A stretch of DNA of 64,000 nucleotides from HIMB114 sp052048155 (GCF_052048155.1 NZ_JBNAIK010000003.1:71721-135720), one strand, 5' to 3'. Counted from the first letter of the stretch, positions 16,097 to 24,677 are shown. Made by a program: numbers and translations. The notes: generated from the sequence alone by a model not told the origin.

Positions 16097-18274
16097 CTAA
16101 TTAATTGAAGCTATGTCAGCGTTCATGACTTTAGTCCACGCTTTAACAAAATCTTTAACAAATTTTTCCTTGTTATCATCTTGAGCATATACTTCAGCAT
16201 ATGAACGTAAAATTGAGTTCGAACCAAATACTAGATCAACTCTTGTTGCAGTAAACTTTTTGTCATTAGATTTTCTGTCAACGATATCATATGAGTTTTT
16301 TCCAGTTGGGACCCATTTAAACTTCATGTCGGTTAAGTTTACAAAAAAGTCAGTTGTTAAAACTCCAACTTTATCCGTAAACACTCCATGCTGAGAACCA
16401 CCATGATTTGTTCCTAACACTCTCATTCCGCCTAATAGCACTGTCATTTCCTTTGCAGACAAGTCCATCAAAGATGATCTATCAAGCATTAACTCTTCAG
16501 GTGAAACTGCATAATCTTGTTTTACGTAGTTTCTAAAAGCATCATGAATAGGCTCTAACACTGCAAAAGATTCTGCATCAGTTTGCTCGTCTGTTGCATC
16601 TCCTCTTCCAGTTTTAAATGGTACTTTTATATCTACTCCAGCTTCTTTTGCTGCTTCTTCAACACCAACGTTTCCAGCTAAAACTATGATATCAGCTACA
16701 CTAGCACCAGTTTTTGATGCAATGCCTTCCAATACAGGTAATACTTTTGCAAGTTTAGCAGGTTCATTACCTTCCCAATCTTTTTGAGGAGCTAAACGAA
16801 TTCTTGCACCGTTAGCACCTCCTCTTAGATCAGTTCTTCTATAAGTTCTTGCACTATCCCATGCAGTGGAAACCATTTGGTTAGTTGTTAAACCGCTTTC
16901 TTTAATTAATTTCTTTGCAGCATCAACATCATAATCTGTTTTACCTGGTTTAATAGGATCATGCCAAATCAAATCTTCTTTTGGAGAATTTGGTCCAATA
17001 TAATTTACTCTTTTTCCCATATCTCTATGAGTTAATTTGAACCAAGCTCTAGCAAAAGTTTCTTCAAAGTATTTATGATCTTTGTAGAATTTTTCTGAAA
17101 TTTTTCTGTATTCAGGATCCATTTTCATAGCCATATCCGCATCAGTCATGATTGGATTATGTCTTTTAGAAGGATCCGCTAAATCTACAGGTTTATCCTC
17201 TTCTTTAATATTAATTGGTTCCCATTGGTTAGCACCTGCAGGGCTTTTCTTTAATTCCCATTCGTATTCAAGGAGTAATTTAAAGTATGAATTGTCCCAT
17301 TTATCAGGGTGAGTAGTCCAAGCACCTTCGATACCACTAGTTACTTGTTCAACGCCTAATCCGCCACCATCTGCTCTATTCCAGCCTAAACCTTGCTGTT
17401 CAACGCCTGCAGCTTCAGGTTCAGCACCTAACATTGCGGCATCACCATTACCATGAGCTCTACCAACAGAGTGGCCGCCAGCAGTTAAAGCACAAGTTTC
17501 TTCGTCATTCATTGCCATTCTTGCAAATGTTTCTCTAACGTCCATTGCTGTTCTTAAAGGATCTGGTTTTCCACCTACTCCTTCTGGATTTACATAAATT
17601 AATCCCATTTGAACTGCTGCTAAGGGATTTTCTAAAGAAGATCTGTTAACTCCATCTTTGTCATATCTTTCTTCACCTAACCATTCTTTTTCAGAACCCC
17701 AGTAAATATCTTTTTCCGGATGCCAAATATCTTCTCGTCCATAACTGAATCCATACATTTTAAGACCCATAGACTCATACGCAATGTTTCCGGCTAGGAT
17801 CATAAGGTCAGCCCAACTAATTTTATTTCCGTACTTCTTTTTAATCGGCCATAATAATCTTCTAGCTTTATCTAGGTTTGTATTATCAGGCCAAGAATTA
17901 AGTGGAGCAAATCTATGGTTACCAGTTCCACTTCCGCCTCTTCCGTCTGAAATTCTGTATGTTCCTGCGGAATGCCATGCCATTCTAATCATTAATCCGC
18001 CGTAATGACCTAAATCTGCTGGCCACCATTCCTGACTGTCTGTCATTAATGCATGTAAATCTTTTTCTAATGCTTTAAAATCTAGTTTCTTAACTTCTTG
18101 TTTATAATCATAACCTTCATCCATTGGATTAGTTTTCGTGTCATGCTGATGAAGAATGTCTAAGTTTAAACTATTTGGCCACCATGCCGTTGGAGTATCA
18201 CCACTCTCTGTTAATGCTCCATGTATAACTGGGCATTTTCCATTTCCATTTGATTTTTTATACTCTGTGCTCAT
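16097..18274 (-). CDS. katG: Catalase-peroxidase KatG
   Basis: Heme enzyme that destroys hydrogen peroxide by catalase and peroxidase activity. The 725-residue length is normal. The distal site has Arg97, Trp100 and His101 in MIRMAWHSAGTYR. Tyr227 (IYVNPEG) and Met253 (ARMAMNDEE) match the partners of the Met-Tyr-Trp adduct with Trp100. The proximal heme ligand is His268 in TAGGHSVGRAHG. The C-terminal non-heme peroxidase-like half is complete. A strong AAAAGGAG Shine-Dalgarno lies 5 nt before the ATG, one of the best in the window. It follows the FTR1 permease by 83 nt and probably shares its iron-type promoter. Confidence 0.97.
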   Translation of the reverse strand: MSTEYKKSNGNGKCPVIHGALTESGDTPTAWWPNSLNLDILHQHDTKTNPMDEGYDYKQEVKKLDFKALEKDLHALMTDSQEWWPADLGHYGGLMIRMAWHSAGTYRISDGRGGSGTGNHRFAPLNSWPDNTNLDKARRLLWPIKKKYGNKISWADLMILAGNIAYESMGLKMYGFSYGREDIWHPEKDIYWGSEKEWLGEERYDKDGVNRSSLENPLAAVQMGLIYVNPEGVGGKPDPLRTAMDVRETFARMAMNDEETCALTAGGHSVGRAHGNGDAAMLGAEPEAAGVEQQGLGWNRADGGGLGVEQVTSGIEGAWTTHPDKWDNSYFKLLLEYEWELKKSPAGANQWEPINIKEEDKPVDLADPSKRHNPIMTDADMAMKMDPEYRKISEKFYKDHKYFEETFARAWFKLTHRDMGKRVNYIGPNSPKEDLIWHDPIKPGKTDYDVDAAKKLIKESGLTTNQMVSTAWDSARTYRRTDLRGGANGARIRLAPQKDWEGNEPAKLAKVLPVLEGIASKTGASVADIIVLAGNVGVEEAAKEAGVDIKVPFKTGRGDATDEQTDAESFAVLEPIHDAFRNYVKQDYAVSPEELMLDRSSLMDLSAKEMTVLLGGMRVLGTNHGGSQHGVFTDKVGVLTTDFFVNLTDMKFKWVPTGKNSYDIVDRKSNDKKFTATRVDLVFGSNSILRSYAEVYAQDDNKEKFVKDFVKAWTKVMNADIASIN

Positions 18275-18357
18275 TTTTTCTCCTTTTAATTAAAATAAAT
18301 TCTTAAAAATAATTAAAATTTATTTAATTATAATTAAGTAAATTTAAAGTTAAATTT

Positions 18358-19005
18358 TTATAAAACTTTAAGATCTTCAAGACCTTCAACTAATTCGTGC
18401 ACACCTTCATAACCAAAGTATACAGACATAATTAGTAAAAATACTGCTGAAGCTCTAAAGAACATCCCGATTGGAATGATTTTTGTTAAACGACTTAAAC
18501 CATAGTAAGACGCAACTAGCGCAGCTAATCCAATCACAGCACCAAACACAACTGCGTTTATACTTTGAACTCCCGTTGCAAATAAAGCTGCATAGAATAA
18601 TACTACTTCAAAACCTTCTCTAACAATTGCTAAGAATACCGTAAAAGACAATAACCAAGTTTTTCCTGAATCTATTGCTTTATCTACTTTGCCCTCAACA
18701 TGTTCTTTTGCATTATGACAAAATAGTGCGCAATAAGCTAACATTCCTGAGGCAATCAACATAACACAACCTTCAAAAATTTCTTCATGAGCGCCTGTCA
18801 TGCCGTGAATTTTTCTAAAGCCTACTGCTAATAATAAAGATACTAAAACTCCTGCACCCATTCCCCAAAAGACAGCTGGTCTTTGGTGTCTAGCATTCAT
18901 TTTATCCAAGAACATAAACACTAGCATTGCGATTAACATAGCTTCAAATCCCTCTCTTAGGATTATGAAGAATGAACTCATAAAAGGTGTTGTAAACTCA
19001 GTCAT
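18358..19005 (-). CDS. FTR1-family high-affinity iron permease
   Basis: Inner-membrane iron transporter of the FTR1/EfeU family. The 215 residues contain about seven hydrophobic segments and the two REXXE iron-transfer motifs, REGFE at 17-21 and REGFE at 129-133, each within a membrane helix. The rest (NARHQRPAVFWGMGAG, HEEIFEGCVMLIASGMLAY) also fits the family. Neither EfeO nor EfeB nor a multicopper oxidase is adjacent, so how iron is presented is unclear. It is the first gene after a 127-nt gap holding two palindromes and a promoter, and katG follows it. Confidence 0.9.
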   Translation of the reverse strand: MTEFTTPFMSSFFIILREGFEAMLIAMLVFMFLDKMNARHQRPAVFWGMGAGVLVSLLLAVGFRKIHGMTGAHEEIFEGCVMLIASGMLAYCALFCHNAKEHVEGKVDKAIDSGKTWLLSFTVFLAIVREGFEVVLFYAALFATGVQSINAVVFGAVIGLAALVASYYGLSRLTKIIPIGMFFRASAVFLLIMSVYFGYEGVHELVEGLEDLKVL

Positions 19006-19041
19006 TTAATTTTTTTAATTTCTTTGTTTTAATTTTTTAAC

Positions 19042-19070
19042 GTAATAATGAGAATGATTCTCAATGTCAA
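19042..19070 (-). promoter_or_regulatory. FTR1-katG promoter with palindromic operator in its spacer
   Basis: Minus strand TTGACA (19065-19070), a 17-nt spacer and TATTAC (19042-19047) form a near-consensus promoter starting about 30 nt before the FTR1 ATG. The spacer is almost entirely the 15-bp perfect palindrome TGAGAATNATTCTCA (19049-19063), which resembles Fur or Irr boxes. A repressor bound there would block RNA polymerase, so iron-dependent repression of FTR1 (and perhaps katG) is the natural inference. The regulator itself is not in the window. Confidence 0.75.
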
Positions 19071-19075
19071 CACTG

Positions 19076-19092
19076 TTAAGAATTATTCTTAA
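19076..19092 (-). promoter_or_regulatory. Second palindrome, related to the FTR1 operator
   Basis: TTAAGAAT, one base, ATTCTTAA is a perfect 8-1-8 palindrome just upstream of the FTR1 -35 box. It shares the core AGAATNATTCT with the palindrome in the promoter spacer, and the two centres are 28 bp apart. Two copies of the same half-site arrangement make a chance origin less likely even in AT-rich DNA. It probably binds the same regulator. Confidence 0.65.
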
Positions 19093-19132
19093 TTACAGGT
19101 CAACATGTAGCAGATTCGCTAAAAAAGTACAA

Positions 19133-19435
19133 CTATAGGTAGTTTTTGTAAGATTTATCTCTTAGTTTCTTTCTATCTTCTCTAAATTTTTTAAGGTTTT
19201 TTATAGATTTAGTATGAACTCTTTTCCTCCAAAGCCTAAAGGATGATGGTTTTAATGTAGATCTCATGATTTTAATCACCTCAGACTCTGTTCTGCCTGT
19301 TTCTCTTTTTATATCTTCAAAAGTTACCCTATCTGCCCATGCAGCCCAAATAATCCAGTCTTTGGATTTTTTATTTTTTGGTTGAGGGTTAGATGTTTTT
19401 GTTACTGGTCTGGTAAAAGATTTTCGTGTTACCAC
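19133..19435 (-). CDS. TIGR03643 family protein
   Basis: Conserved small protein of unknown function, 100 residues. The recognisable part is IIWAAWADRVTFEDIKRETGRTESEVIKIMR followed by LKPSSFRLWRKRV, a helix-turn-helix-like arrangement typical of the TIGR03643 family; a basic tail of about 30 residues follows. The start appears to be GTG, overlapping the TAG stop of the peroxiredoxin gene by one base; no ATG is available upstream. It is the last gene of the gatCAB-methyltransferase-trhO-peroxiredoxin operon. Basic character suggests nucleic-acid binding, but that is only inference. Confidence 0.82.
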   Translation of the reverse strand: MVTRKSFTRPVTKTSNPQPKNKKSKDWIIWAAWADRVTFEDIKRETGRTESEVIKIMRSTLKPSSFRLWRKRVHTKSIKNLKKFREDRKKLRDKSYKNYL

Positions 19436-19914
19436 TATTTATTTTCTTTAAGAAAATTTATCATTGTTTTTGGATCGCTTACATCAAATTTTCCATCTTC
19501 ATCTTTAAATAACTTTATTATATTCCCATCTTCAACATACATTGAGTACCTAAAGGAACGCGGCCCCATGCCAGAAGCACTTCGATCTGAAATCATTTTC
19601 ATATCGTTAGTAAAAACACCATTTCCATCAGGAATAAATTTAATCTTTTTTGCTCCAGAAATTTCCTTCCATTTTTCAATAACAAAAGGATCGTTCATAC
19701 TTATGCAATAAATTTCATCAACACCTAAAGCTGTTATATTTTCATATTCTTCTTCATAAGCAGGAACATGGTAATTAGAACAGGTAGGAGTAAATGCGCC
19801 AGGTAAAGCAAAAGCTACAATTTTTTTTCCCGCAAAATATTCATAAATATCTTTTTCTATAAACTTGCCATCCTCTCTGATTACAATTCTTGAATTTGGT
19901 ATTTTTTGTGTCAT
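19435..19914 (-). CDS. Peroxiredoxin (Prx5 / AhpC-TSA type)
   Basis: Thiol peroxidase that reduces H2O2 and organic hydroperoxides. The 159 residues contain PGAFTPTCS with peroxidatic Cys45, the Prx5-type CISMNDPFVIEKWKE stretch, and DRSASGMGPRSFRYSMYVEDG. No second conserved cysteine is evident, suggesting a 1-Cys or glutaredoxin-reduced mode. It overlaps trhO by 4 nt (ATGA). It lies about 1.2 kb from katG but in a separate transcription unit, so peroxide defences of both kinds occur close together. Confidence 0.92.
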   Translation of the reverse strand: MTQKIPNSRIVIREDGKFIEKDIYEYFAGKKIVAFALPGAFTPTCSNYHVPAYEEEYENITALGVDEIYCISMNDPFVIEKWKEISGAKKIKFIPDGNGVFTNDMKMISDRSASGMGPRSFRYSMYVEDGNIIKLFKDEDGKFDVSDPKTMINFLKENK

Positions 19915-20795
19915 TTGTTATTATATTTAATATTAAATTGTCTCATTGCAAATCTTTTTTTCTGATCAACTGTTAATTTATCATGGCATTTTGGACAAGT
20001 GATACCCTCAATATATTTTTTTGATTTTTTATCATTTGAGCTAATTGGAAGTCTACATCCATGACACATAGAGTATGTTCCAGGTTTTGATCCATGTTTA
20101 ACAGATACACGTTGATCAAAAACATAACACTCTCCCTTCCAGTTTGATTTTTCTTCATTTGTATTATCTAAATAATTTAAAATACCACCTTCGAGCTGAT
20201 ATACATTCTCCATTCCAATTGTTTTCAAATGGTCTGCAGCCTTTTCACATCTAATTCCTCCTGTGCAAAATATTGCAAGCTTTTTATTATTTTTTCTAAC
20301 AAAATCTTTTGAAAAATACTCTTTAAATTCTCTAAAACTATTTACCTGAGGATTAATTGCACCTTTAAAAGTACCAAGCTCATATTCGAATGGCTTACGT
20401 ACATCAACAAGCATTACATCATCTTTGATAATAAATTCATCCCATTCCCTGGGTGTTAAGTGTTTTCCATCTCTTACTTTTGTTTTTATTTCTATTGGGA
20501 CAACTTCTTTTTTAATTTTAACCTTGGGTTTATTGAAAGGAATAAAATTTGATGATGAAGAATTTGTAATATCAAATTTATCAATTTTTAAAGTTGTTTT
20601 GACGAAACTTTCAAAACTTGAAAAAAAACCTGATAAACCAGAAATTGTTCCATTAATTCCTTCGGGTGAGAGAATTATGGTTCCTTTTAAAGAACAATCA
20701 ATTAAATTTTTTTTGAATTTAATTCTTAAATCCTCATTTACTAAAATAGGACAGAATTTGTAAAAACTAACTATATCGAATTTCTCTTTTTGCAT
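19911..20795 (-). CDS. trhO: Oxygen-dependent tRNA uridine(34) hydroxylase TrhO (rhodanese family)
   Basis: Makes 5-hydroxyuridine at tRNA position 34 using oxygen. The 294-residue protein has an N-terminal acylphosphatase-like domain (about 1-95), a rhodanese domain (about 115-215) with Cys177 in FCTGGIRCEKAADHL, and a C-terminal segment with paired cysteines (CHGC and CPKC) that may bind metal. The length and order match the TrhO/UPF0176 family. It overlaps the methyltransferase gene upstream by 25 nt, which suggests a shared function in wobble-uridine modification. Confidence 0.92.
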   Translation of the reverse strand: MQKEKFDIVSFYKFCPILVNEDLRIKFKKNLIDCSLKGTIILSPEGINGTISGLSGFFSSFESFVKTTLKIDKFDITNSSSSNFIPFNKPKVKIKKEVVPIEIKTKVRDGKHLTPREWDEFIIKDDVMLVDVRKPFEYELGTFKGAINPQVNSFREFKEYFSKDFVRKNNKKLAIFCTGGIRCEKAADHLKTIGMENVYQLEGGILNYLDNTNEEKSNWKGECYVFDQRVSVKHGSKPGTYSMCHGCRLPISSNDKKSKKYIEGITCPKCHDKLTVDQKKRFAMRQFNIKYNNK

Positions 20796-21421
20796 AACAT
20801 TATTCCATCGCCTATGGAAATTAATGAAATTTCAAAATAATTATCACGTTTAACATAACTGTTAAATGCTTTTATTTTTTCTACCTTTGGATCATTTGTG
20901 TCTTCTGACACCTTGCCTTTCCAAAGCATGTTATCAAAGGCTATAACGCCTCCTTCACTCAAAAGATTTTTGCATTTTTCATAATATTCAGCATTATTTG
21001 TTTTATCTGCATCAACAAAAATAAAATCATATTTTTCGTTTAATTTATCTAACTCTTGCGATGCCAGACCAGCTATTAACTTAATTTTATGATCAACTCC
21101 TGCTTTTTTCCAAAATTTAAGTGCAATTTCATTGGTTTTTTCATCCTTATCAATTGTTGTTACTCTACCTTCAGTGGCTAGTGCCATCGATAAAGCACTA
21201 TAACCAAGATAAGTGCCGATTTCCAAAATGTTTTTGTAACTACCAATATTAATTATTAATTTAAGGAACTCAGATTGCTCAGGTGATATTTGTAAATGAG
21301 CTGATTTGGGGTGTTCTTTATTGTTATATTCTCTAAGTTCTTTTTCTATTTTTGTTTCATTAACACCATTTTCATAAATATACTTCTCAAGTTTTTCATT
21401 GAGTAAAAAATTTCCAGACAT
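20771..21421 (-). CDS. Class I SAM-dependent O-methyltransferase, candidate tRNA 5-hydroxyuridine methyltransferase (TrmR-like)
   Basis: The 216 residues belong to the O-methyltransferase family 3 fold (the caffeoyl-CoA OMT/YrrM group). The SAM site is ILEIGTYLGYSALSMA at about 66-81. The catalytic metal-binding region is FIFVDADKTNNAEYYE followed by IAFDNMLWKGKV. B. subtilis TrmR (YrrM), of the same group, methylates 5-hydroxyuridine-34 to 5-methoxyuridine. The 25-nt overlap with trhO makes that role attractive here, but the family also includes small-molecule catechol methyltransferases. Confidence 0.85.
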   Translation of the reverse strand: MSGNFLLNEKLEKYIYENGVNETKIEKELREYNNKEHPKSAHLQISPEQSEFLKLIINIGSYKNILEIGTYLGYSALSMALATEGRVTTIDKDEKTNEIALKFWKKAGVDHKIKLIAGLASQELDKLNEKYDFIFVDADKTNNAEYYEKCKNLLSEGGVIAFDNMLWKGKVSEDTNDPKVEKIKAFNSYVKRDNYFEISLISIGDGIMLCKKRNSI

Positions 21422-21426
21422 TTTAT

Positions 21427-22893
21427 TTATTTTAATTTATTTTTTAAAATATCGTTGATCATTTGAGGGTTTCCTTTTCCCTTCATTTCCTTCATTACTT
21501 GACCAACAAAAAATCCAAAAAGTTTATCTTTTCCAGATTTATACTGTTCAACCTTATCTTGATTAGAAGATAAAATTTTATCAACGATGTTTTCAATTTC
21601 TTTTGGATCTGAGGTTTGTTTTAAACCTTTGTCTTCAACTATCTTTGCTGGATCACCATCATTCTTGATCATTTCTTCAAATACTGTTTTTGCAATTTTT
21701 CCAGAAATTGTTCCGTCTTTAATTAAGTTAATCATCTTAGCTAAATTAACCGTACTCACTGGACTTTCGGTAATATCTTTGCCCTCTTTATTTAAAGTTG
21801 CAAACAATTCACCCATTAACCACGTTGCAGCAAGTTTATAATCTGAATTTTTAGCTACCTCTTCGTAATATGTAGAAACTGCTTGATCAGATATAATTAC
21901 ACTTGCTTCATAATTTGAAAGTTTAAACTCTGATATCAATCTTTGTTTTTTATGATCTGGTAATTCTGGCAAACCTTTTTTTAAATCTTCGATATAAGAA
22001 TCTTCTAATCTTAATGGTAATAAATCCGGATCCGGAAAATATCTGTAATCATGAGCGTCTTCTTTACTACGCATCGATCTAGTTTCTTGTTTTTTTGTAT
22101 CAAAAAGTCTCGTTTCTTGATCAACTTCATTGCCCTCTTCAATTAATTCGATTTGTCTTCTAGCCTCATAGTCAATGGCTTGCTGCATAAACTTAATTGA
22201 GTTAACATTTTTAATTTCACAACGTGTTCCAAATTCTTTTGATCCTTTTTTTCTCACAGAAACATTCACATCAGCTCTCAATGAACCTTGTTCCATATTA
22301 CCATCACAGGTATTTAAATATCTCATAATTGATCTTAATTTTTTTATGTATTCTCCAACTTCACCAGGTGATCTTAGGTCAGGTTTACTTACGATTTCCA
22401 TTAATGCTATTCCAGATCGATTTAAATCTACAAAAGAATTTTTTGGATCTTGATCGTGTATACTTTTTCCTGCATCCTGCTCAAGGTGTAATCTTTCAAT
22501 TCCAATCTCTTTTGTACCGTAAGGCATATCTACTATCACTTTTCCTTCACCTACTATTGGATGTTTAAATTGAGAAATTTGATAGCCTTGCGGGAGATCT
22601 GCATAAAAATAGTTTTTTCTATCAAATTTAGAAAAGGTATTTATCTTTGCATTTAAACCTAAACCTGTTTTTACAGCTTGTTCTACACAAAATTTATTTA
22701 TAACAGGCAACATTCCAGGCATCGCAGCATCGACCAAACTTACTTGAGAATTTGGCTCTGAGCCAAATTTTGTGGCAGAGGAGGAAAACAATTTAGCATC
22801 TGACAAAACTTGCGCATGTACCTCTAAGCCAATTACAACCTCATACTCACCTTTTTCACCTTTTAAATAATAATCAAATTCTTTTTCTGACAT
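21427..22893 (-). CDS. gatB: Asp-tRNA(Asn)/Glu-tRNA(Gln) amidotransferase subunit B
   Basis: Recognises misacylated tRNA and carries the kinase site of the GatCAB amidotransferase. From the ATG at 22893 (TAATG overlap with gatA) it has 488 residues; an upstream TTG at 22905 is unlikely. EVVIGLEVHAQV opens the cradle domain, followed by DLPQGYQISQ, HLEQDAGKS, EIVSKPDLRSP, SLRADVNVSVR and DAHDYRYFPDPDLLPL. A YqeY-like tail (about 330-488) ends with FGFFVGQVMKEMKGKGNPQ. All three gat genes are adjacent, in C-A-B order. Confidence 0.97.
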   Translation of the reverse strand: MSEKEFDYYLKGEKGEYEVVIGLEVHAQVLSDAKLFSSSATKFGSEPNSQVSLVDAAMPGMLPVINKFCVEQAVKTGLGLNAKINTFSKFDRKNYFYADLPQGYQISQFKHPIVGEGKVIVDMPYGTKEIGIERLHLEQDAGKSIHDQDPKNSFVDLNRSGIALMEIVSKPDLRSPGEVGEYIKKLRSIMRYLNTCDGNMEQGSLRADVNVSVRKKGSKEFGTRCEIKNVNSIKFMQQAIDYEARRQIELIEEGNEVDQETRLFDTKKQETRSMRSKEDAHDYRYFPDPDLLPLRLEDSYIEDLKKGLPELPDHKKQRLISEFKLSNYEASVIISDQAVSTYYEEVAKNSDYKLAATWLMGELFATLNKEGKDITESPVSTVNLAKMINLIKDGTISGKIAKTVFEEMIKNDGDPAKIVEDKGLKQTSDPKEIENIVDKILSSNQDKVEQYKSGKDKLFGFFVGQVMKEMKGKGNPQMINDILKNKLK

Positions 22894-24353
22894 TACATCC
22901 ACCAATCTTTGAAATTTGGTTTAAAATTAATCGACTGTTCAATTGCATATGCATTATTTAAAACTGTTTGCTCATCAAAAGATTTACCAATTAATTGTAG
23001 GCCTAAAGGAAGATTGTTTTGATCATATCCAGCAGGAATAGATATGGCTGGTAACCCCGCAAGATTTACAGGCACAGTAAGAACATCATTTAAATACATA
23101 GAAATTGGATCATCAACATTCTCACCAATCGCGAATGCTGCTGATGGTGTTGTAGGTGTTAGAATAGTATCTACACTTTTAAAGGCTTGATCAAAGTCAT
23201 TTTTAATTAACCTTCTAACTTTTTGAGCTTTTAAATAATAGGCATCATAATAACCTGATGATAAAACATAAGTGCCAATTAAAATTCTTCTTTTAACCTC
23301 ATCACCAAATCCCAAAGATCGAGTGTTTTCATACATTTCTATTAAATCTTTACCTTCAGCTCTAAAACCATATCTTACCCCATCATATCTTGCCAAATTA
23401 GAAGAAGCTTCTGCTGGAGCAATTATATAATAAGCTGGAAGAGCATACTTTGTATGTGGAAGTGATATTTCTTTAATTTCACATCCTAAAGATTTTACTA
23501 TTTCAATTCCTTTATCCCAAAGATCTATTATTTCTTTTGACATACCGTCGATTTTATATTCTTTTGGTATTCCAATTTTTAAACCTTTAATATCTTTGGT
23601 TAACTTTTGACTAAAAACTTCTTGTTCTATTTGTGCAGACGTTGAATCTTTGTTATCATGTCCTGAAATAACTTCCATTAATAAAGAAGCATCTCTAACA
23701 TCTTTTGTCATTGGTCCTGCTTGATCCAATGAAGAGGCAAAAGCAACTATTCCCCATCTCGAACATCTTCCATAAGTTGGTTTTAAACCAACAGTTCCAG
23801 TAAATGATGCTGGTTGTCTAATTGATCCACCCGTATCTGTCCCAACAGTAGCCGATGTAAGATGGGCTGCAACCGCAGACGCTGATCCTCCTGATGATCC
23901 ACCAGGTACTAAATCCTTATCATTTCTGTATGGGTTTATTACATTTCCAAAATGACTAGTTTCGTTTGATGAGCCCATCGCATACTCATCACAATTTAAT
24001 TTGCCCAAAAGATTAGCCCCCTCATCCCATAGTTTAGAAGTAACAGTTGACTCATATTCAGGTTTAAATCCTTCAAGCATCTTACTAGAAGCTGTTGTTT
24101 GAATACCTTTTGTGCAAAATAAATCTTTTACCGCAAATGGTGCGCCAAATAATTTTTTACCAGTGTCTATTTTGTCTGACTGATTTTTTGCCTTATTTAA
24201 AGCTTGATCAAATGTTTCTTCAATAAAACAATTAAGTTTTTGTGATTTTTTAGCTCTATCGACATATGATTTTGTAGCTTCCTCGCAAGAAATTTCTTTT
24301 GATTTTATTTTTTCTACTAAATCATAAAGTGTAAGTTGATAAATTTCAGTCAT
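22893..24353 (-). CDS. gatA: Asp-tRNA(Asn)/Glu-tRNA(Gln) amidotransferase subunit A
   Basis: Glutaminase subunit that releases ammonia for transamidation of Glu-tRNA(Gln) or Asp-tRNA(Asn). The 486 residues show the amidase signature triad: Lys76 (FAVKDLFC), the cis-serine in PGGSSGGSASAVAA (150-163) and nucleophile Ser177 in GTDTGGSIRQPAS. The length is normal. It starts with ATG overlapping the gatC stop by one base. Presence of GatCAB implies indirect Gln- and/or Asn-tRNA synthesis in this organism. Confidence 0.97.
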   Translation of the reverse strand: MTEIYQLTLYDLVEKIKSKEISCEEATKSYVDRAKKSQKLNCFIEETFDQALNKAKNQSDKIDTGKKLFGAPFAVKDLFCTKGIQTTASSKMLEGFKPEYESTVTSKLWDEGANLLGKLNCDEYAMGSSNETSHFGNVINPYRNDKDLVPGGSSGGSASAVAAHLTSATVGTDTGGSIRQPASFTGTVGLKPTYGRCSRWGIVAFASSLDQAGPMTKDVRDASLLMEVISGHDNKDSTSAQIEQEVFSQKLTKDIKGLKIGIPKEYKIDGMSKEIIDLWDKGIEIVKSLGCEIKEISLPHTKYALPAYYIIAPAEASSNLARYDGVRYGFRAEGKDLIEMYENTRSLGFGDEVKRRILIGTYVLSSGYYDAYYLKAQKVRRLIKNDFDQAFKSVDTILTPTTPSAAFAIGENVDDPISMYLNDVLTVPVNLAGLPAISIPAGYDQNNLPLGLQLIGKSFDEQTVLNNAYAIEQSINFKPNFKDWWM

Positions 24354-24640
24354 TACTCAATAACCTTTGGAACAACATAAAAATCTTCATTTTCTTCTGG
24401 AGAATTAATAAGAATATCTTTCTTTTCATTCATTTTTTTTACTTCGTCATCTCTTTTGATTAATTCTTGTTCGACAGTCGAGGCAAGTGGTTTTATGTTT
24501 TCAATTTTCACTTCATTAAGTTGGTCAACGAATTTTAAAATTGCATTTAAATCTTTAATCATATTTTCTTCAAACTTTTCGTTTGAGGCAATCCTGGAAA
24601 GTTTAGAAATTTTCTTTACTGTATCTTTGGTAATTGTCAT
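24353..24640 (-). CDS. gatC: Asp-tRNA(Asn)/Glu-tRNA(Gln) amidotransferase subunit C
   Basis: Small subunit that wraps around GatA and GatB. The ATG at 24640 gives 95 residues beginning MTITKDTVKKISKLSRIA, the normal family start; a longer frame to 24772 would add 44 residues that run antisense through ruvX, so it is rejected. Recognisable features are the N-terminal helices and LNAILKFVDQLNEVKIENIKPL, with FYVVPKVIE at the end (family P.VI/V). First gene of the operon, diverging from ruvX with 37 nt between starts. Confidence 0.94.
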   Translation of the reverse strand: MTITKDTVKKISKLSRIASNEKFEENMIKDLNAILKFVDQLNEVKIENIKPLASTVEQELIKRDDEVKKMNEKKDILINSPEENEDFYVVPKVIE

Positions 24641-24677
24641 TAGACTTTGATAAAATTTGCGGTAAAATAACACTTTA

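Noticed and set aside
19110..19126. TAGC/GCTA hairpin followed by an A-run after the TIGR03643 gene
   Set aside because: On the minus strand, the direction of the operon, the T-run precedes the stem instead of following it, so it cannot be an intrinsic terminator; the stem is only 4 bp.
24353..24660. Idea that GatCAB and the O-methyltransferase form a tRNA-modification island
   Set aside because: GatCAB is tRNA aminoacylation repair and co-transcription with trhO is visible, but there is no evidence of a joint function beyond sharing an operon.
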